A program made the translations under genes and the position numbers. 24,725 nt of DNA from a virus: positions 1 through 24,725 of the IMG/VR virus record IMGVR_UViG_3300008113_000556; one strand, 5' to 3'. A model generated the notes under the pieces. That model was not told the origin of the DNA, made no database searches, and worked only from the letters and a program-made list of their open reading frames with translations. Shown in pieces: positions 1 through 6,146 of the stretch (position 1 is its first letter; every line of letters starts with the position of its first letter).

Positions 1-504
1 AAAAGTTATGAAAAATTTGTAATGGATGGAGAATATATTCCCAATCTTATAAATGAAAAAATAGAACAATCTTTTCCTTACAACTCACCAATAATTAAAC
101 AAATAAAGTTTGATTTTAAGTGGGAGCCTATTGAATTCAACGAACTATCTGAGAATAATTCTAAATTAGGATTCAATAGTGTTTATGGTCCTAATCTTTC
201 TGATCTTTCTAATGTTTGTGCTGCGGGGTTATTACGTATAATTGTTAATAGATTTTTAAGAAAAGGAGACCATCTCTCAGATGAAGCAGCCGTAATAAAT
301 GAAAGAATAGACTCAGCTTTGGCAAAAGCAACAAAAGATATAGGAAGTAAATTAATGTTACCCTCTAATTCTCTTCTCGATAATTCTGGTAGTCACGGAC
401 CAAATTGTTTTGTAAGAGATAAAAAAATTGGCACTACTGACACTTACGATAAGAAAATTGTTTTTAATATTTGGTTGGTTTTAGATAAATCATACTGTGA
501 GTAA
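1..504 (+). CDS. Hypothetical protein, 5' end beyond the window
   Basis: The reading frame is open from base 1. The first in-frame ATG is at 22, but it has no leader of the type seen elsewhere, and the codons before it (K-S-Y-E-K-F-V) continue the frame, so the gene most likely starts upstream. The visible part is about 167 residues with no membrane segment or signal peptide. It is mixed polar, with a Gly/Ser/His-rich patch near the middle (SGSHGPN) and a hydrophobic C-terminal strand (IVFNIWLVLD). I do not recognise the family. It ends 18 bases before the transglycosylase gene, whose own promoter-like TATA box begins just after this stop. Confidence 0.6.
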   Translation, partial: KSYEKFVMDGEYIPNLINEKIEQSFPYNSPIIKQIKFDFKWEPIEFNELSENNSKLGFNSVYGPNLSDLSNVCAAGLLRIIVNRFLRKGDHLSDEAAVINERIDSALAKATKDIGSKLMLPSNSLLDNSGSHGPNCFVRDKKIGTTDTYDKKIVFNIWLVLDKSYCE

Positions 505-512
505 CAAAAGGA

Positions 513-520
513 TATATATT
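513..520 (+). promoter_or_regulatory. Late-type TATA box upstream of the transglycosylase
   Basis: TATATATT lies in the 18-base gap and ends two bases before the ATG at 523. It resembles the T4 late -10 element (TATAAATA) less closely than the boxes before gp18 or the 24009 gene. If used like a T4 late promoter, transcription would begin at or inside the start codon, so this is tentative. Confidence 0.25.
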
Positions 521-522
521 AG

Positions 523-1365
523 ATGTTGAGACATCTAAAAGACTTTAAAAGCTTCTCTTTATTCGAAAATATAAAGATTGAAAAAATGGAACCTTCTTCT
601 TATAAGAGGGAAACTGTAACTGAGTTGCCATATACGGATCTAATAGAAGACAACAGGAATTCTTTTTTAAAAAAAATTATAAAAATATCAGAAGAGCTTG
701 GTATAAAACCTCAATGGCTTTTACATACTATATTCCACGAAAGCAGATTTGACACCAAATATCAGGACGGCATGTCAAAAGCTGTGGGACTTTTGGCTTT
801 TATGCCTTCGGTACTTAAGAATTTTATAAATCCAGAGACAGGAAAAAGCTATACTCCAAATGACGTTCTACAAATGTCCAACCTAGACCAATTAGATCTG
901 GTTAATGCTTTTTATAAATCATGGATATCTGAAATGAATCTTAAGGGTGAAATGTCTCCTGGTGATTTTGCATCTCTAACTTTTTACCCAGAGACAGTAA
1001 GGAAGGATTGGAAATGGGAATTTCCTGCTTATGTGGTAGACAAAAATATAGAGACGTTTAAGAAATTTCCTTCAGGTGGAGGTAAAACTAAGAAAGACTA
1101 CTACGAGTACATAGACCAAATCTTTAATAGTGACGAGGAACAGGACGACACTAACAACTACATCTTAGGTAATTTCACAGGGGCATTTGCTGACCCTAAA
1201 TCATACAGAACTAAAAAGCCATTAGAATATTATCGGGGCATTCTAGATGCAGTTGAGGATCCTTACATGAATCAAGATATTCAAATGCAAGATTTAGAAA
1301 ACACGGAAAAAAATAAGCAGGCTAACGTTAATACAGTGCCTCTAGGAATAAATACAGTGAAATGA
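523..1365 (+). CDS. Lytic transglycosylase (SLT-type), candidate capsid cargo
   Basis: A 280-residue protein with a soluble-lytic-transglycosylase-like fold. Seen: a helix (PQWLLHTIFHESRF) with the likely catalytic Glu at residue 73, followed by the family hallmark AVGLLAFMPS at about 87-96, then helical sequence. The family cleaves peptidoglycan glycan strands. There is no signal peptide or membrane segment. The N-terminus MLRHLKDFKSFSLFE has the shape of a T4 capsid-targeting sequence: a short aromatic/basic peptide ending L13-F14-E15, matching the L/I-x-E cleavage rule of T4 prohead protease gp21. Inferred role: packaged with DNA and injected to open the cell wall, rather than an end-of-cycle endolysin. 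The C-terminal 100 residues are polar and unrecognised. Its stop overlaps the next start (ATGA). Confidence 0.8.
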   Translation: MLRHLKDFKSFSLFENIKIEKMEPSSYKRETVTELPYTDLIEDNRNSFLKKIIKISEELGIKPQWLLHTIFHESRFDTKYQDGMSKAVGLLAFMPSVLKNFINPETGKSYTPNDVLQMSNLDQLDLVNAFYKSWISEMNLKGEMSPGDFASLTFYPETVRKDWKWEFPAYVVDKNIETFKKFPSGGGKTKKDYYEYIDQIFNSDEEQDDTNNYILGNFTGAFADPKSYRTKKPLEYYRGILDAVEDPYMNQDIQMQDLENTEKNKQANVNTVPLGINTVK

Positions 1366-1643
1366 TACTAAAAAGAATAAAAGATTTTACCTTAAAAGAG
1401 AATCTCAGCTATAGCGGTGAAGATGTAACAAAAATGCCCGTTATAGGTAGAGTAATAACCAAACCTATAGGTCCTTTTGAAGAAGCAGAATATGAAGTGG
1501 TCGAAATAATAGAAGATACTAACGGTAGGGATATTTACGTATGTAATAAATGGTATAAAGAATACAAAAGAATACCACAGCTTATACATTCAGAACTTGT
1601 CAAAGAATATATTCCGGTAGCTAAATTCGGAAACTTTTATTAA
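1362..1643 (+). CDS. Small hypothetical protein with a capsid-targeting-like N-terminus
   Basis: A 93-residue protein whose ATG overlaps the transglycosylase stop by four bases, indicating translational coupling. Its first residues, MILKRIKDFTLKE, resemble the neighbour's (both contain L/I-K-D-F followed by L-x-E), with L11-K12-E13 as a possible prohead-protease site. After this the two proteins do not resemble each other. The remaining 80 residues look like a small beta-rich domain (EYEVVEII, DIYVCNKWYKEY, and a YIPVAKFG tail). I do not recognise a function. Coupling to the transglycosylase and the shared leader peptide suggest a co-packaged partner; that is inference. Confidence 0.65.
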   Translation: MILKRIKDFTLKENLSYSGEDVTKMPVIGRVITKPIGPFEEAEYEVVEIIEDTNGRDIYVCNKWYKEYKRIPQLIHSELVKEYIPVAKFGNFY

Positions 1644-1663
1644 TAAAGTTATATAACAATAGA

Positions 1664-1735
1664 ACTAGAGGTTTCTAGTCACTTCCCGGTCAACAAACCG
1701 TAGAGCTTTCAGTAATGGACGCAAAGGAAGGGGCC
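1664..1735 (+). ncRNA. Candidate structured RNA / 5' leader element
   Basis: The 108-base gap between genes is much less AT-rich than other gaps here and holds nested stems. A perfect 6-bp hairpin lies at 1664-1679 (ACTAGA, loop GGTT, TCTAGT). A 5-bp helix CTTCC (1682-1686) pairs with GGAAG (1726-1730) and encloses a 4-bp hairpin at 1687-1700 (CGGT, loop CAACAA, ACCG). The strings CAAACC (1694-1699) and GGACGCAAAG (1717-1726) also occur, in order, in the core of c-di-GMP-I (GEMM) riboswitches. The second GEMM domain and the usual tetraloop hairpin are missing, so I do not call it a riboswitch. It ends 16 bases before the start codon of the next gene. Confidence 0.35.
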
Positions 1736-1751
1736 AAATAAAATAATCTTT

Positions 1752-2560
1752 ATGTATTATTCAACGCCAAGCGTGAATGTGGGAGGTTGTACCGCACACA
1801 TCACAAGAAACAGAAATAGATCTAAGATCTATGGGGATTCCATCTACCTTAAAGACGGAGAAAATTTCGAGATTAATTATTCAATCCCACAACAGCAAGG
1901 GTCCTTGCGAAAATCAATCTAAACGGTAAGAGTATTTCTGAATCTGGTATCGTATTAAGACCAGGAGAAAGAATTTATCTGGAAAGATTTATCGACACAA
2001 ACAATAAGTTTCTTTTTGAGACTTATGAAGTTGATAAATCCAACGAGGCTCTTAACGCTATAATTGATAATGGTATGTTAGAGGTTTCTTTCTATAAAGA
2101 ATCTTTATCTTTAACCAATTATACAGGAAGCAGTTACTATAACGGACCAGCTTACAATCCAACAATTACCATCGGCGGATCTACTGGAATTTATTACGGG
2201 GGTCATACTTCTGATGTTTTTGGGTCTTACTGTTCTGATACTAACTTTTCTTTAGGTGGATCCACCATAACCAATCTATTTACTACTACTAGCATGACTA
2301 ATGATTCAATAAAAGGATCCAATGCTAGTAATAGTTTAGAAACGGGAAGAGTCGAAATGGGAGAATCAAGTAATCAAGAATTTAAAAGCGTGTCTGCAAA
2401 CTTTATGTCAATAGCAGAAACAACTATTAAATACAGAATACTTCCAGAATCACAAAAACCTTTAGAGTCAGCTTCTCTCAGAAACTATTGCACTGACTGT
2501 GGCACTAGGATGAAAAAACAATCTTGGAAGTTTTGTCCTAACTGTGGTACTAAAATCTAA
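1752..2560 (+). pseudogene. Zinc-ribbon phage protein split by a one-base frameshift
   Basis: ATG 1752 opens a frame (MYYSTPSVNVGGCT...) that stops at 1920-1922. The next frame continues seamlessly (VLAKINLNGKSISESG...) from about 1901 to the stop at 2560, and its first ATG (2075) lies inside this continuous sequence. Restoring one base near 1896-1900, for example an A giving CAA AGG GTC, joins both parts into about 269 residues. The joined protein has a beta-rich N-terminal domain, a Gly/Ser/Tyr/Thr-rich middle, and a C-terminal zinc ribbon with two CxxC pairs (CTDC, CPNC). No slippery heptamer is visible, so a sequencing deletion or a real broken gene is more likely than programmed shifting. 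Function unknown. The late-gene style and low-complexity middle suggest a virion-associated protein. Confidence 0.65.
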
Positions 2561-2575
2561 ACCATACTACACAAA

Positions 2576-2606
2576 AAACCCAGGAGAGATCCTGGGTTTG
2601 TAGTTT
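2576..2606. terminator. Bidirectional hairpin terminator between convergent genes
   Basis: A perfect 10-bp stem (AAACCCAGGA, loop GAGA, TCCTGGGTTT) is followed by a T-rich stretch (TAGTTTTTA) on the plus strand and preceded by an A-run that serves the minus strand. It lies exactly between the plus-strand zinc-ribbon gene and the minus-strand gene that ends at 2607. Confidence 0.88.
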
Positions 2607-3410
2607 TTATAGATATTGATCCCAGTTTTGAGCAGTCTCCGCTTGTGAGATCTCTATATCAGTATAAGGTCTAATATTATTTACTGGTGTTCCTTGGTAA
2701 GCCATATAGGCGTCTTTTGGAACTGGTATTTGATATTGTGGTGAAATGTTTGCTGTTCCAGAATTACCAGCAACTACTGGTGTAGTTGATATTGCTGGTC
2801 TATCTTTTGGACCAAACATCCAATCATATGATTTTTTTGCAAATTTTGCTTCTTGTGTGACACCTCTTAAAGCTTTTATTCCTGCTGGATTAGATGCAAG
2901 TTTTGTTAATTTAGCTCCTCCCTTCAGTACGAAATTTTTAAGTGAAGTTAGTATCTTACCAATAAAAGGAGTAATACCTGAAAATTTAGTTAAAAATTTA
3001 GAACTTTTTATAAATCCAACTATCTTAGGAAAAAATTTAGCCACCGCATTTACAAGTGGTTTTAGAATAGATGATCCTAGTGCTTTTCCTTTTCCTAAAG
3101 CCTTTACTAGTAGACTTCCGCCTGCTCCTATATATTGTCCAAAAAGAGGTATGAGTCCAATTGCACAAAGTCCTGCAAGTAAGTATTGCCCTTGCTTAGC
3201 ATAGGAAACTAAATTTATTCCTTCTGCAACAGATCCTACACCAGGGATAAGAGCTGCAAAATCTAGAACCGTATTATACCAAGCTTCCATCAGTGGGCTA
3301 TCATCATCTAAAGAAAGATAATCTAGAGATTCATTAATTTGATCCTGTGTAAAAAATTTAAGAGAACGTGTTTCGAACAAATAGTCCTCCATAGAAAGGA
3401 TGTTATCCAT
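2607..3410 (-). CDS. Hydrophobic Gly/Ala/Lys-rich protein, candidate injected cargo
   Basis: A 267-residue minus-strand protein. The N-terminus MDNILSMEDYLFE fits the capsid-targeting pattern seen in three other proteins here (L11-F12-E13). Residues about 46-100 contain two LIP motifs about 30 residues apart (ALIPGVGSVAEG and GLIPLFGQY), separated by a hydrophobic stretch. This arrangement recalls the pre-toxin regions of bacterial polymorphic toxins. Residues 100-200 are Lys/Gly/Phe-rich and amphipathic (AVAKFFPKIVGFI, LKNFVLKGGAKL), compatible with membrane insertion. The C-terminal 60 residues are Pro/Thr/Gln-rich. No catalytic motif is visible. A membrane-active protein delivered with DNA is an inference. 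A late-type promoter box lies just upstream on its strand, and a terminator follows. Confidence 0.75.
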   Translation of the reverse strand: MDNILSMEDYLFETRSLKFFTQDQINESLDYLSLDDDSPLMEAWYNTVLDFAALIPGVGSVAEGINLVSYAKQGQYLLAGLCAIGLIPLFGQYIGAGGSLLVKALGKGKALGSSILKPLVNAVAKFFPKIVGFIKSSKFLTKFSGITPFIGKILTSLKNFVLKGGAKLTKLASNPAGIKALRGVTQEAKFAKKSYDWMFGPKDRPAISTTPVVAGNSGTANISPQYQIPVPKDAYMAYQGTPVNNIRPYTDIEISQAETAQNWDQYL

Positions 3411-3418
3411 ACTTTTTT

Positions 3419-3428
3419 ATTTTATATA
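3419..3428 (-). promoter_or_regulatory. Late-type promoter box for the minus-strand gene
   Basis: Read on the minus strand, TATATAAAAT ends eight bases before the ATG at 3410. The string matches the box in front of the first gp19 gene (21232-21241). The same motif in front of genes on opposite strands supports a real promoter rather than random AT-richness. Confidence 0.5.
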
Positions 3429-3474
3429 TCCCATTCCGATCGAAATCTTTTATCCTTAAGTTTATATAATTTTT

Positions 3475-3819
3475 ATGCTTTATAGATCAAATAAAATTTA
3501 TGTTGATGATTCATCTGTTCACGGAAGGGGAGTTTTTGCTTCTGCTTCTATTAAAAGCGGAGAAATACTAGAGGAATGTCATTACTTTTTATTACCAAAC
3601 GACATTGAATACACTCAGATTTTAAAAGATCACTTTTTTAGCTGGCCTAAAGGGGGAGAGGGATTAGCAATATGTCTGGGATACGGAAGTATTTTTAATC
3701 ATTCAGATAATTCTTTTAATGCTGACTGGGAGACAGATACAACAAAGAAAAAAATCATTTTCTTTGCTTTGAGGGATATTAATCAAGGTGAGGAAATATT
3801 TACAAATTATCAAAAATAA
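3475..3819 (+). CDS. Minimal SET-domain protein (putative protein lysine methyltransferase)
   Basis: A 114-residue protein that is essentially one SET domain, the fold of S-adenosylmethionine-dependent lysine methyltransferases. Seen: the N-terminal GRGVFA-x-x-x-I-x-x-GE motif (17-30), the cofactor/substrate motif FNHSDN (74-79), and the C-terminal ALRDINQGEEIFTNY (98-112), equivalent to the usual A-x-R-x-I-x-x-GEEL-x-x-x-Y with Tyr112 as the likely conserved aromatic. There are no pre-SET or post-SET cysteines. The size is like that of the chlorella-virus vSET enzyme. It is divergent from the 2607-3410 gene. The target is unknown: a host or virion protein is possible, but nothing in the sequence decides this. 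Confidence 0.8.
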   Translation: MLYRSNKIYVDDSSVHGRGVFASASIKSGEILEECHYFLLPNDIEYTQILKDHFFSWPKGGEGLAICLGYGSIFNHSDNSFNADWETDTTKKKIIFFALRDINQGEEIFTNYQK

Positions 3820-3855
3820 ATTGATAAATCCTTTTTTCCTATGCGGACAATACTC

Positions 3856-3876
3856 TACATTTGGAATGTATAAAAA
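3856..3876 (+). promoter_or_regulatory. Hairpin plus TATA-type box before the 94-residue gene
   Basis: TACATT and AATGTA (3856-3861 and 3865-3870) form a 6-bp inverted repeat with a three-base centre. It overlaps TATAAAAA (3869-3876), which ends nine bases before ATG 3886. The box resembles the late-type elements of this window. The inverted repeat could be an operator or chance. Confidence 0.3.
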
Positions 3877-3885
3877 CAAAACAAA

Positions 3886-4170
3886 ATGGAACCAGAAGAA
3901 ATAGAAAGACTACAGAATTTCGAAAAAGAAGTTGATAAGATGTATGATGCTCAAACACGAAAACTCTATAACTATATGTCTATAGAAGGATCGGAAGCTT
4001 TTAAACCTGGAAAGCCGCTGTACAAGTTTTTAAGCAGCGATCTTTTTAGTAAAATGATTGAGCACTTTGAATTAACTGAAGAATATGAAAAGTGTGCTTA
4101 TGTGCTAGATCTTTCAGTAAAAGTTAAAAGAGAATACCTGCAGGAATCTTTAAAGGAATTTAACAAATAA
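3886..4170 (+). CDS. Small hypothetical protein with an acidic, helical sequence
   Basis: A 94-residue charged protein predicted mostly helical by eye, with no membrane segment or zinc site. Residues about 60-80 (MIEHFELTEEYEKCAYVLDL) resemble the core of the 42-residue gene at 4268 (E/F-E-x-C-x-x-L-V/D-x-L), suggesting two members of one small-protein family side by side. The start is preceded by an A-rich leader (ACAAAACAAA) with no Shine-Dalgarno, as in other genes here. A hairpin and a strong terminator follow. No function assigned. Confidence 0.65.
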   Translation: MEPEEIERLQNFEKEVDKMYDAQTRKLYNYMSIEGSEAFKPGKPLYKFLSSDLFSKMIEHFELTEEYEKCAYVLDLSVKVKREYLQESLKEFNK

Positions 4171-4190
4171 AAAAAGAAACTTCTCAGAAA

Positions 4191-4216
4191 TTCCCAGTAT
4201 AATATCTATATGGGAA
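4191..4216 (+). repeat. Hairpin downstream of the 94-residue gene
   Basis: TTCCCA-G-TATA (4191-4201) pairs with TATATGGGAA (4207-4216), giving a 10-bp stem with one bulged G and a five-base loop. There is no T-run after it. It lies 18 bases upstream of a second hairpin that is a typical terminator, so the two may form a double 3' end structure. Confidence 0.5.
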
Positions 4217-4233
4217 AAGGAAGGAAATATATT

Positions 4234-4262
4234 AAAAAATCTGCTAATGGCAGATTTTTTTT
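4234..4262 (+). terminator. Rho-independent terminator
   Basis: A perfect 11-bp stem AAAAAATCTGC / GCAGATTTTTT (4234-4244, 4250-4260) with loop TAATG continues into a run of eight Ts (4255-4262). It ends the transcript of the SET and 94-residue genes. Because both arms are A/T tracts it could also work on the minus strand. Confidence 0.85.
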
Positions 4263-4267
4263 ATCTA

Positions 4268-4396
4268 ATGGAAGAATCTTTAAAAGAGAATCCCGCCACA
4301 ACGATCGACACTATAAATTATCTTATAAAATGGAACGAGTCAAATCAAAACTTTGAGGCATGTTCTAGACTTGTTAGTTTAAGAGATAGAATATAA
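4268..4396 (+). CDS. 42-residue hypothetical protein
   Basis: ATG 4268 to TAA 4396 encodes a 42-residue acidic, helical peptide. Its centre (YLIKWNESNQNFEACSRLV) resembles residues 60-80 of the preceding 94-residue protein, which is the main reason to believe it is real. It begins six bases after the T-run of the terminator, so its own transcription must come from read-through or from an unseen promoter. An overlapping frame from 4210 crosses both hairpins and is not believed. Confidence 0.5.
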   Translation: MEESLKENPATTIDTINYLIKWNESNQNFEACSRLVSLRDRI

Positions 4397-4425
4397 ATCA
4401 ATTTTTTTGAATCAAAAAGCCTTCT

Positions 4426-4463
4426 TTTGTCTATAATAATAGATTACTAAAATTATAGACAAA
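4426..4463 (+). promoter_or_regulatory. Inverted repeat ending in the start codon
   Basis: TTTGTCTATAA (4426-4436) and TTATAGACAAA (4453-4463) form a perfect 11-bp stem with a 16-base loop. The last base of the 3' arm is the A of the ATG at 4463, so in a transcript from upstream the entire initiation region would be double-stranded. It could act as a translational switch, as known for some T4 late genes with sequestered initiation sites, or as a DNA operator. Confidence 0.55.
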
Positions 4464-4768
4464 TGAGGGAAATTTTTATTAATGAAGGATTAAATGAGGG
4501 AAGAATGGTATCTGGGTCAAAATCTCTATATAGAGAAATGTTTCCGGATAACGAAGTTTATTTCAATGCTAACATTTTTGTTTTAGGTGAGGGAAAAATA
4601 TGGTATGGGGATCTTGATGTCACAAAGGATATAGAAGCCTTACAAAACGTTGCTAGTAGAATAGGTAGCGATCTTTACATCCTCAGAGAAATGGACGGAA
4701 GATTTGAGAATGAAAATATAGGTGATTCTGAAATCATTAGGAGATCAATGTGTAAAATAACTAAATAA
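4463..4768 (+). CDS. Small hypothetical protein
   Basis: A 101-residue protein, probably alpha/beta, with a distinctive central stretch (KIWYGDLDVTKDIEALQNVA, then LYILREMDGRFEN). No catalytic motif, membrane segment or metal site is evident, and I cannot assign a function. The start is taken at the ATG that ends the inverted repeat; the next ATG (4505) would remove 14 residues. Residues 6-8 (I-N-E) weakly resemble a prohead-protease site, but the N-terminus is otherwise unlike the four better candidates. It lies eight bases upstream of uvsX and may be co-transcribed with it. Confidence 0.65.
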   Translation: MREIFINEGLNEGRMVSGSKSLYREMFPDNEVYFNANIFVLGEGKIWYGDLDVTKDIEALQNVASRIGSDLYILREMDGRFENENIGDSEIIRRSMCKITK

Positions 4769-4776
4769 TTTAAAAT

Positions 4777-6012
4777 ATGGCTAAGAAAGAATTTTCGTTT
4801 GCGGAATTGGATAAACAACTATCTAAGATTGATGGATTTGAAATGGGATCAATACTAGAGAATAATGAATTCTCTGAGGTTACTGATTGGATCCCTACTG
4901 GTAACTATTTATTAAATGCTCAGCTTTCTGGGACATTGTTCGGGGGAATTGCTAACAATAGATCAATGGGAATCGCAGGAGACCCACAAACAGGTAAGTC
5001 TTTTCTTTGTATGAATATTGTAAGAGAAGCGCAGAGAAAAGATTATAACGTAATCTATTGCGATACTGAAGGCGCTATTGATAAAACAGGAGCAAAAAAA
5101 TTCGGTATCGACACAAATAAAGTTAGATATCAACCAATAAAGACTATTTCGGACTTTAAAGTATTTGTTGCTAATTTAGTTGATAAAGTTAAAGCATATA
5201 GAAAAGATGGGGCAGATCCTAAAATTGCTCTTGTTTTAGATTCATTAGGAATGCTATCAACAGATAAAGAAACTGGAGACGCATTAAAAGGTAAAAGCGC
5301 AATGGATATGGGGATTAGGTCTAAGGAGCTAAGATCATTATTTAGGGTTATCACTTTAGATCTTACTGCAGTTAAAATTCCTTTAATCTGTACAAATCAC
5401 ACAACAACAGGTAACATTGGTGGTTTTATGCCTACGAAAGAAGCAGCTGGGGGTGACGGTCCAATATTCTCTATGAGTAATGTGATTATGTTATCTAAAG
5501 CACAACTTAAAGAAGGAGACACTAAAACAGGTATTGTCGTTACATCTACTCCCAAAAAAGCTAGATTCACTAGACCATATGCTGTTAAGTTCCACATATC
5601 CTTTATGAATGGTATGAATCCATATGTAGGATTACAAGATTTTGTTTCCTGGGAAAATTGCGGAATACAAAGAGGTAAATTAGAGGTTGATAAAAAAACT
5701 GGGGAGATGGAATTTATCCCCAATGAGTCTTCTCCTAGATGGGCAGTTAGACATTTAGGAAAAACAGTTCCTTCAACTCAAATATTTACTCCTGATGTAT
5801 TTACTGAGGATGTTCTTAGACAATTGGACGAAAATGTTATACAGCCACACTTTAAATTACCTGATTTATTCGATGAATCTGAGCTTGAAGGTTTGATAAA
5901 CGGTGATACGGAAGAGCAAGAAGTAACTGAGTCCAATGGAGAAGAATATATTTGGTTAGAGACGGAAGACCTGACGGTGAATTTTCGGACCAAACTTTTA
6001 ATTCATTTTTAA
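4777..6012 (+). CDS. uvsX: UvsX-like RecA-family recombinase
   Basis: A 411-residue strand-exchange protein of recombination-dependent replication. Seen: Walker A GDPQTGKS (68-75), CDTEG with the likely catalytic Glu99, Walker B IALVLDS (Asp155), and the NH-T-T-T-G stretch followed by GG-F-M-P-T-K-E-A-A-GG, which corresponds to DNA-binding loop 2. The length is close to T4 UvsX (391). The acidic tail fits UvsX, but the last 18 residues in this frame look non-coding, while the -1 frame continues convincingly (see 5931-6143). The true protein is therefore probably about 60 residues longer. The leader TTTAAAAT has no Shine-Dalgarno. It heads the uvsX-41-47-46 cluster. Confidence 0.93.
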   Translation: MAKKEFSFAELDKQLSKIDGFEMGSILENNEFSEVTDWIPTGNYLLNAQLSGTLFGGIANNRSMGIAGDPQTGKSFLCMNIVREAQRKDYNVIYCDTEGAIDKTGAKKFGIDTNKVRYQPIKTISDFKVFVANLVDKVKAYRKDGADPKIALVLDSLGMLSTDKETGDALKGKSAMDMGIRSKELRSLFRVITLDLTAVKIPLICTNHTTTGNIGGFMPTKEAAGGDGPIFSMSNVIMLSKAQLKEGDTKTGIVVTSTPKKARFTRPYAVKFHISFMNGMNPYVGLQDFVSWENCGIQRGKLEVDKKTGEMEFIPNESSPRWAVRHLGKTVPSTQIFTPDVFTEDVLRQLDENVIQPHFKLPDLFDESELEGLINGDTEEQEVTESNGEEYIWLETEDLTVNFRTKLLIHF

Positions 6013-6143
6013 ATCCAGATTGGAAGAAAACTAATCACGGAAAATTAATAAAAGAGTTAATAGACACTGGAATTTTTGAAAAGACTGAGAAAAGTATAGG
6101 AAGTAAAAATTGGTTTAAAATAAAGGACAATCCACATTATTAA
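5931..6143 (+). CDS. Probable C-terminal part of UvsX in the -1 frame
   Basis: From a TGA at 5928-5930 this frame is open to TAA 6143, with strongly coding-like content (IYLVRDGRPDGEFSD..., NPDWKKTNHGKLIKELID, SIGSKNWFKIK). There is no ATG; only a TTG at 5952 could start it. Adding one A to the AA at 5945-5946 would give ...GEE-IYLVRDG..., joining it in frame to UvsX. No -1 slippery heptamer is visible. Readings, in order of preference: UvsX C-terminal domain with a one-base deletion in the sequence; a genuine split; or a separate TTG-started small gene. Gp41 begins three bases after the stop. Confidence 0.55.
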   Translation, partial: VQWRRIYLVRDGRPDGEFSDQTFNSFLNPDWKKTNHGKLIKELIDTGIFEKTEKSIGSKNWFKIKDNPHY

Positions 6144-6146
6144 GAA

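Noticed and set aside
1644-1751. A tRNA gene in the structured gap
   Set aside because: No cloverleaf, no T-arm GGTTCGA-type sequence and no acceptor stem could be arranged.
1896-1922. Programmed -1 frameshifting in the zinc-ribbon gene
   Set aside because: No X-XXY-YYZ heptamer or downstream pseudoknot is evident. A single missing A explains the junction more simply.
2746-3204. A 152-codon plus-strand frame inside the minus-strand hydrophobic gene
   Set aside because: It lies wholly within a better-supported minus-strand gene, begins with no leader motif, and its composition mirrors the Gly/Ala/Lys codons of the opposite strand.
4210-4353. A 47-codon ATG frame overlapping the hairpins after the 94-residue gene
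   Set aside because: It reads through two strong stem-loops including a perfect terminator, is Lys/Arg-rich by composition, and overlaps the better-supported 42-residue frame.
4463-4486. Capsid-targeting leader on the 101-residue protein (MREIFINE)
   Set aside because: It has I-N-E at residues 6-8 but is shorter than the other leaders, and the surrounding INEGLNEG is not similar enough to include it in the cargo set.
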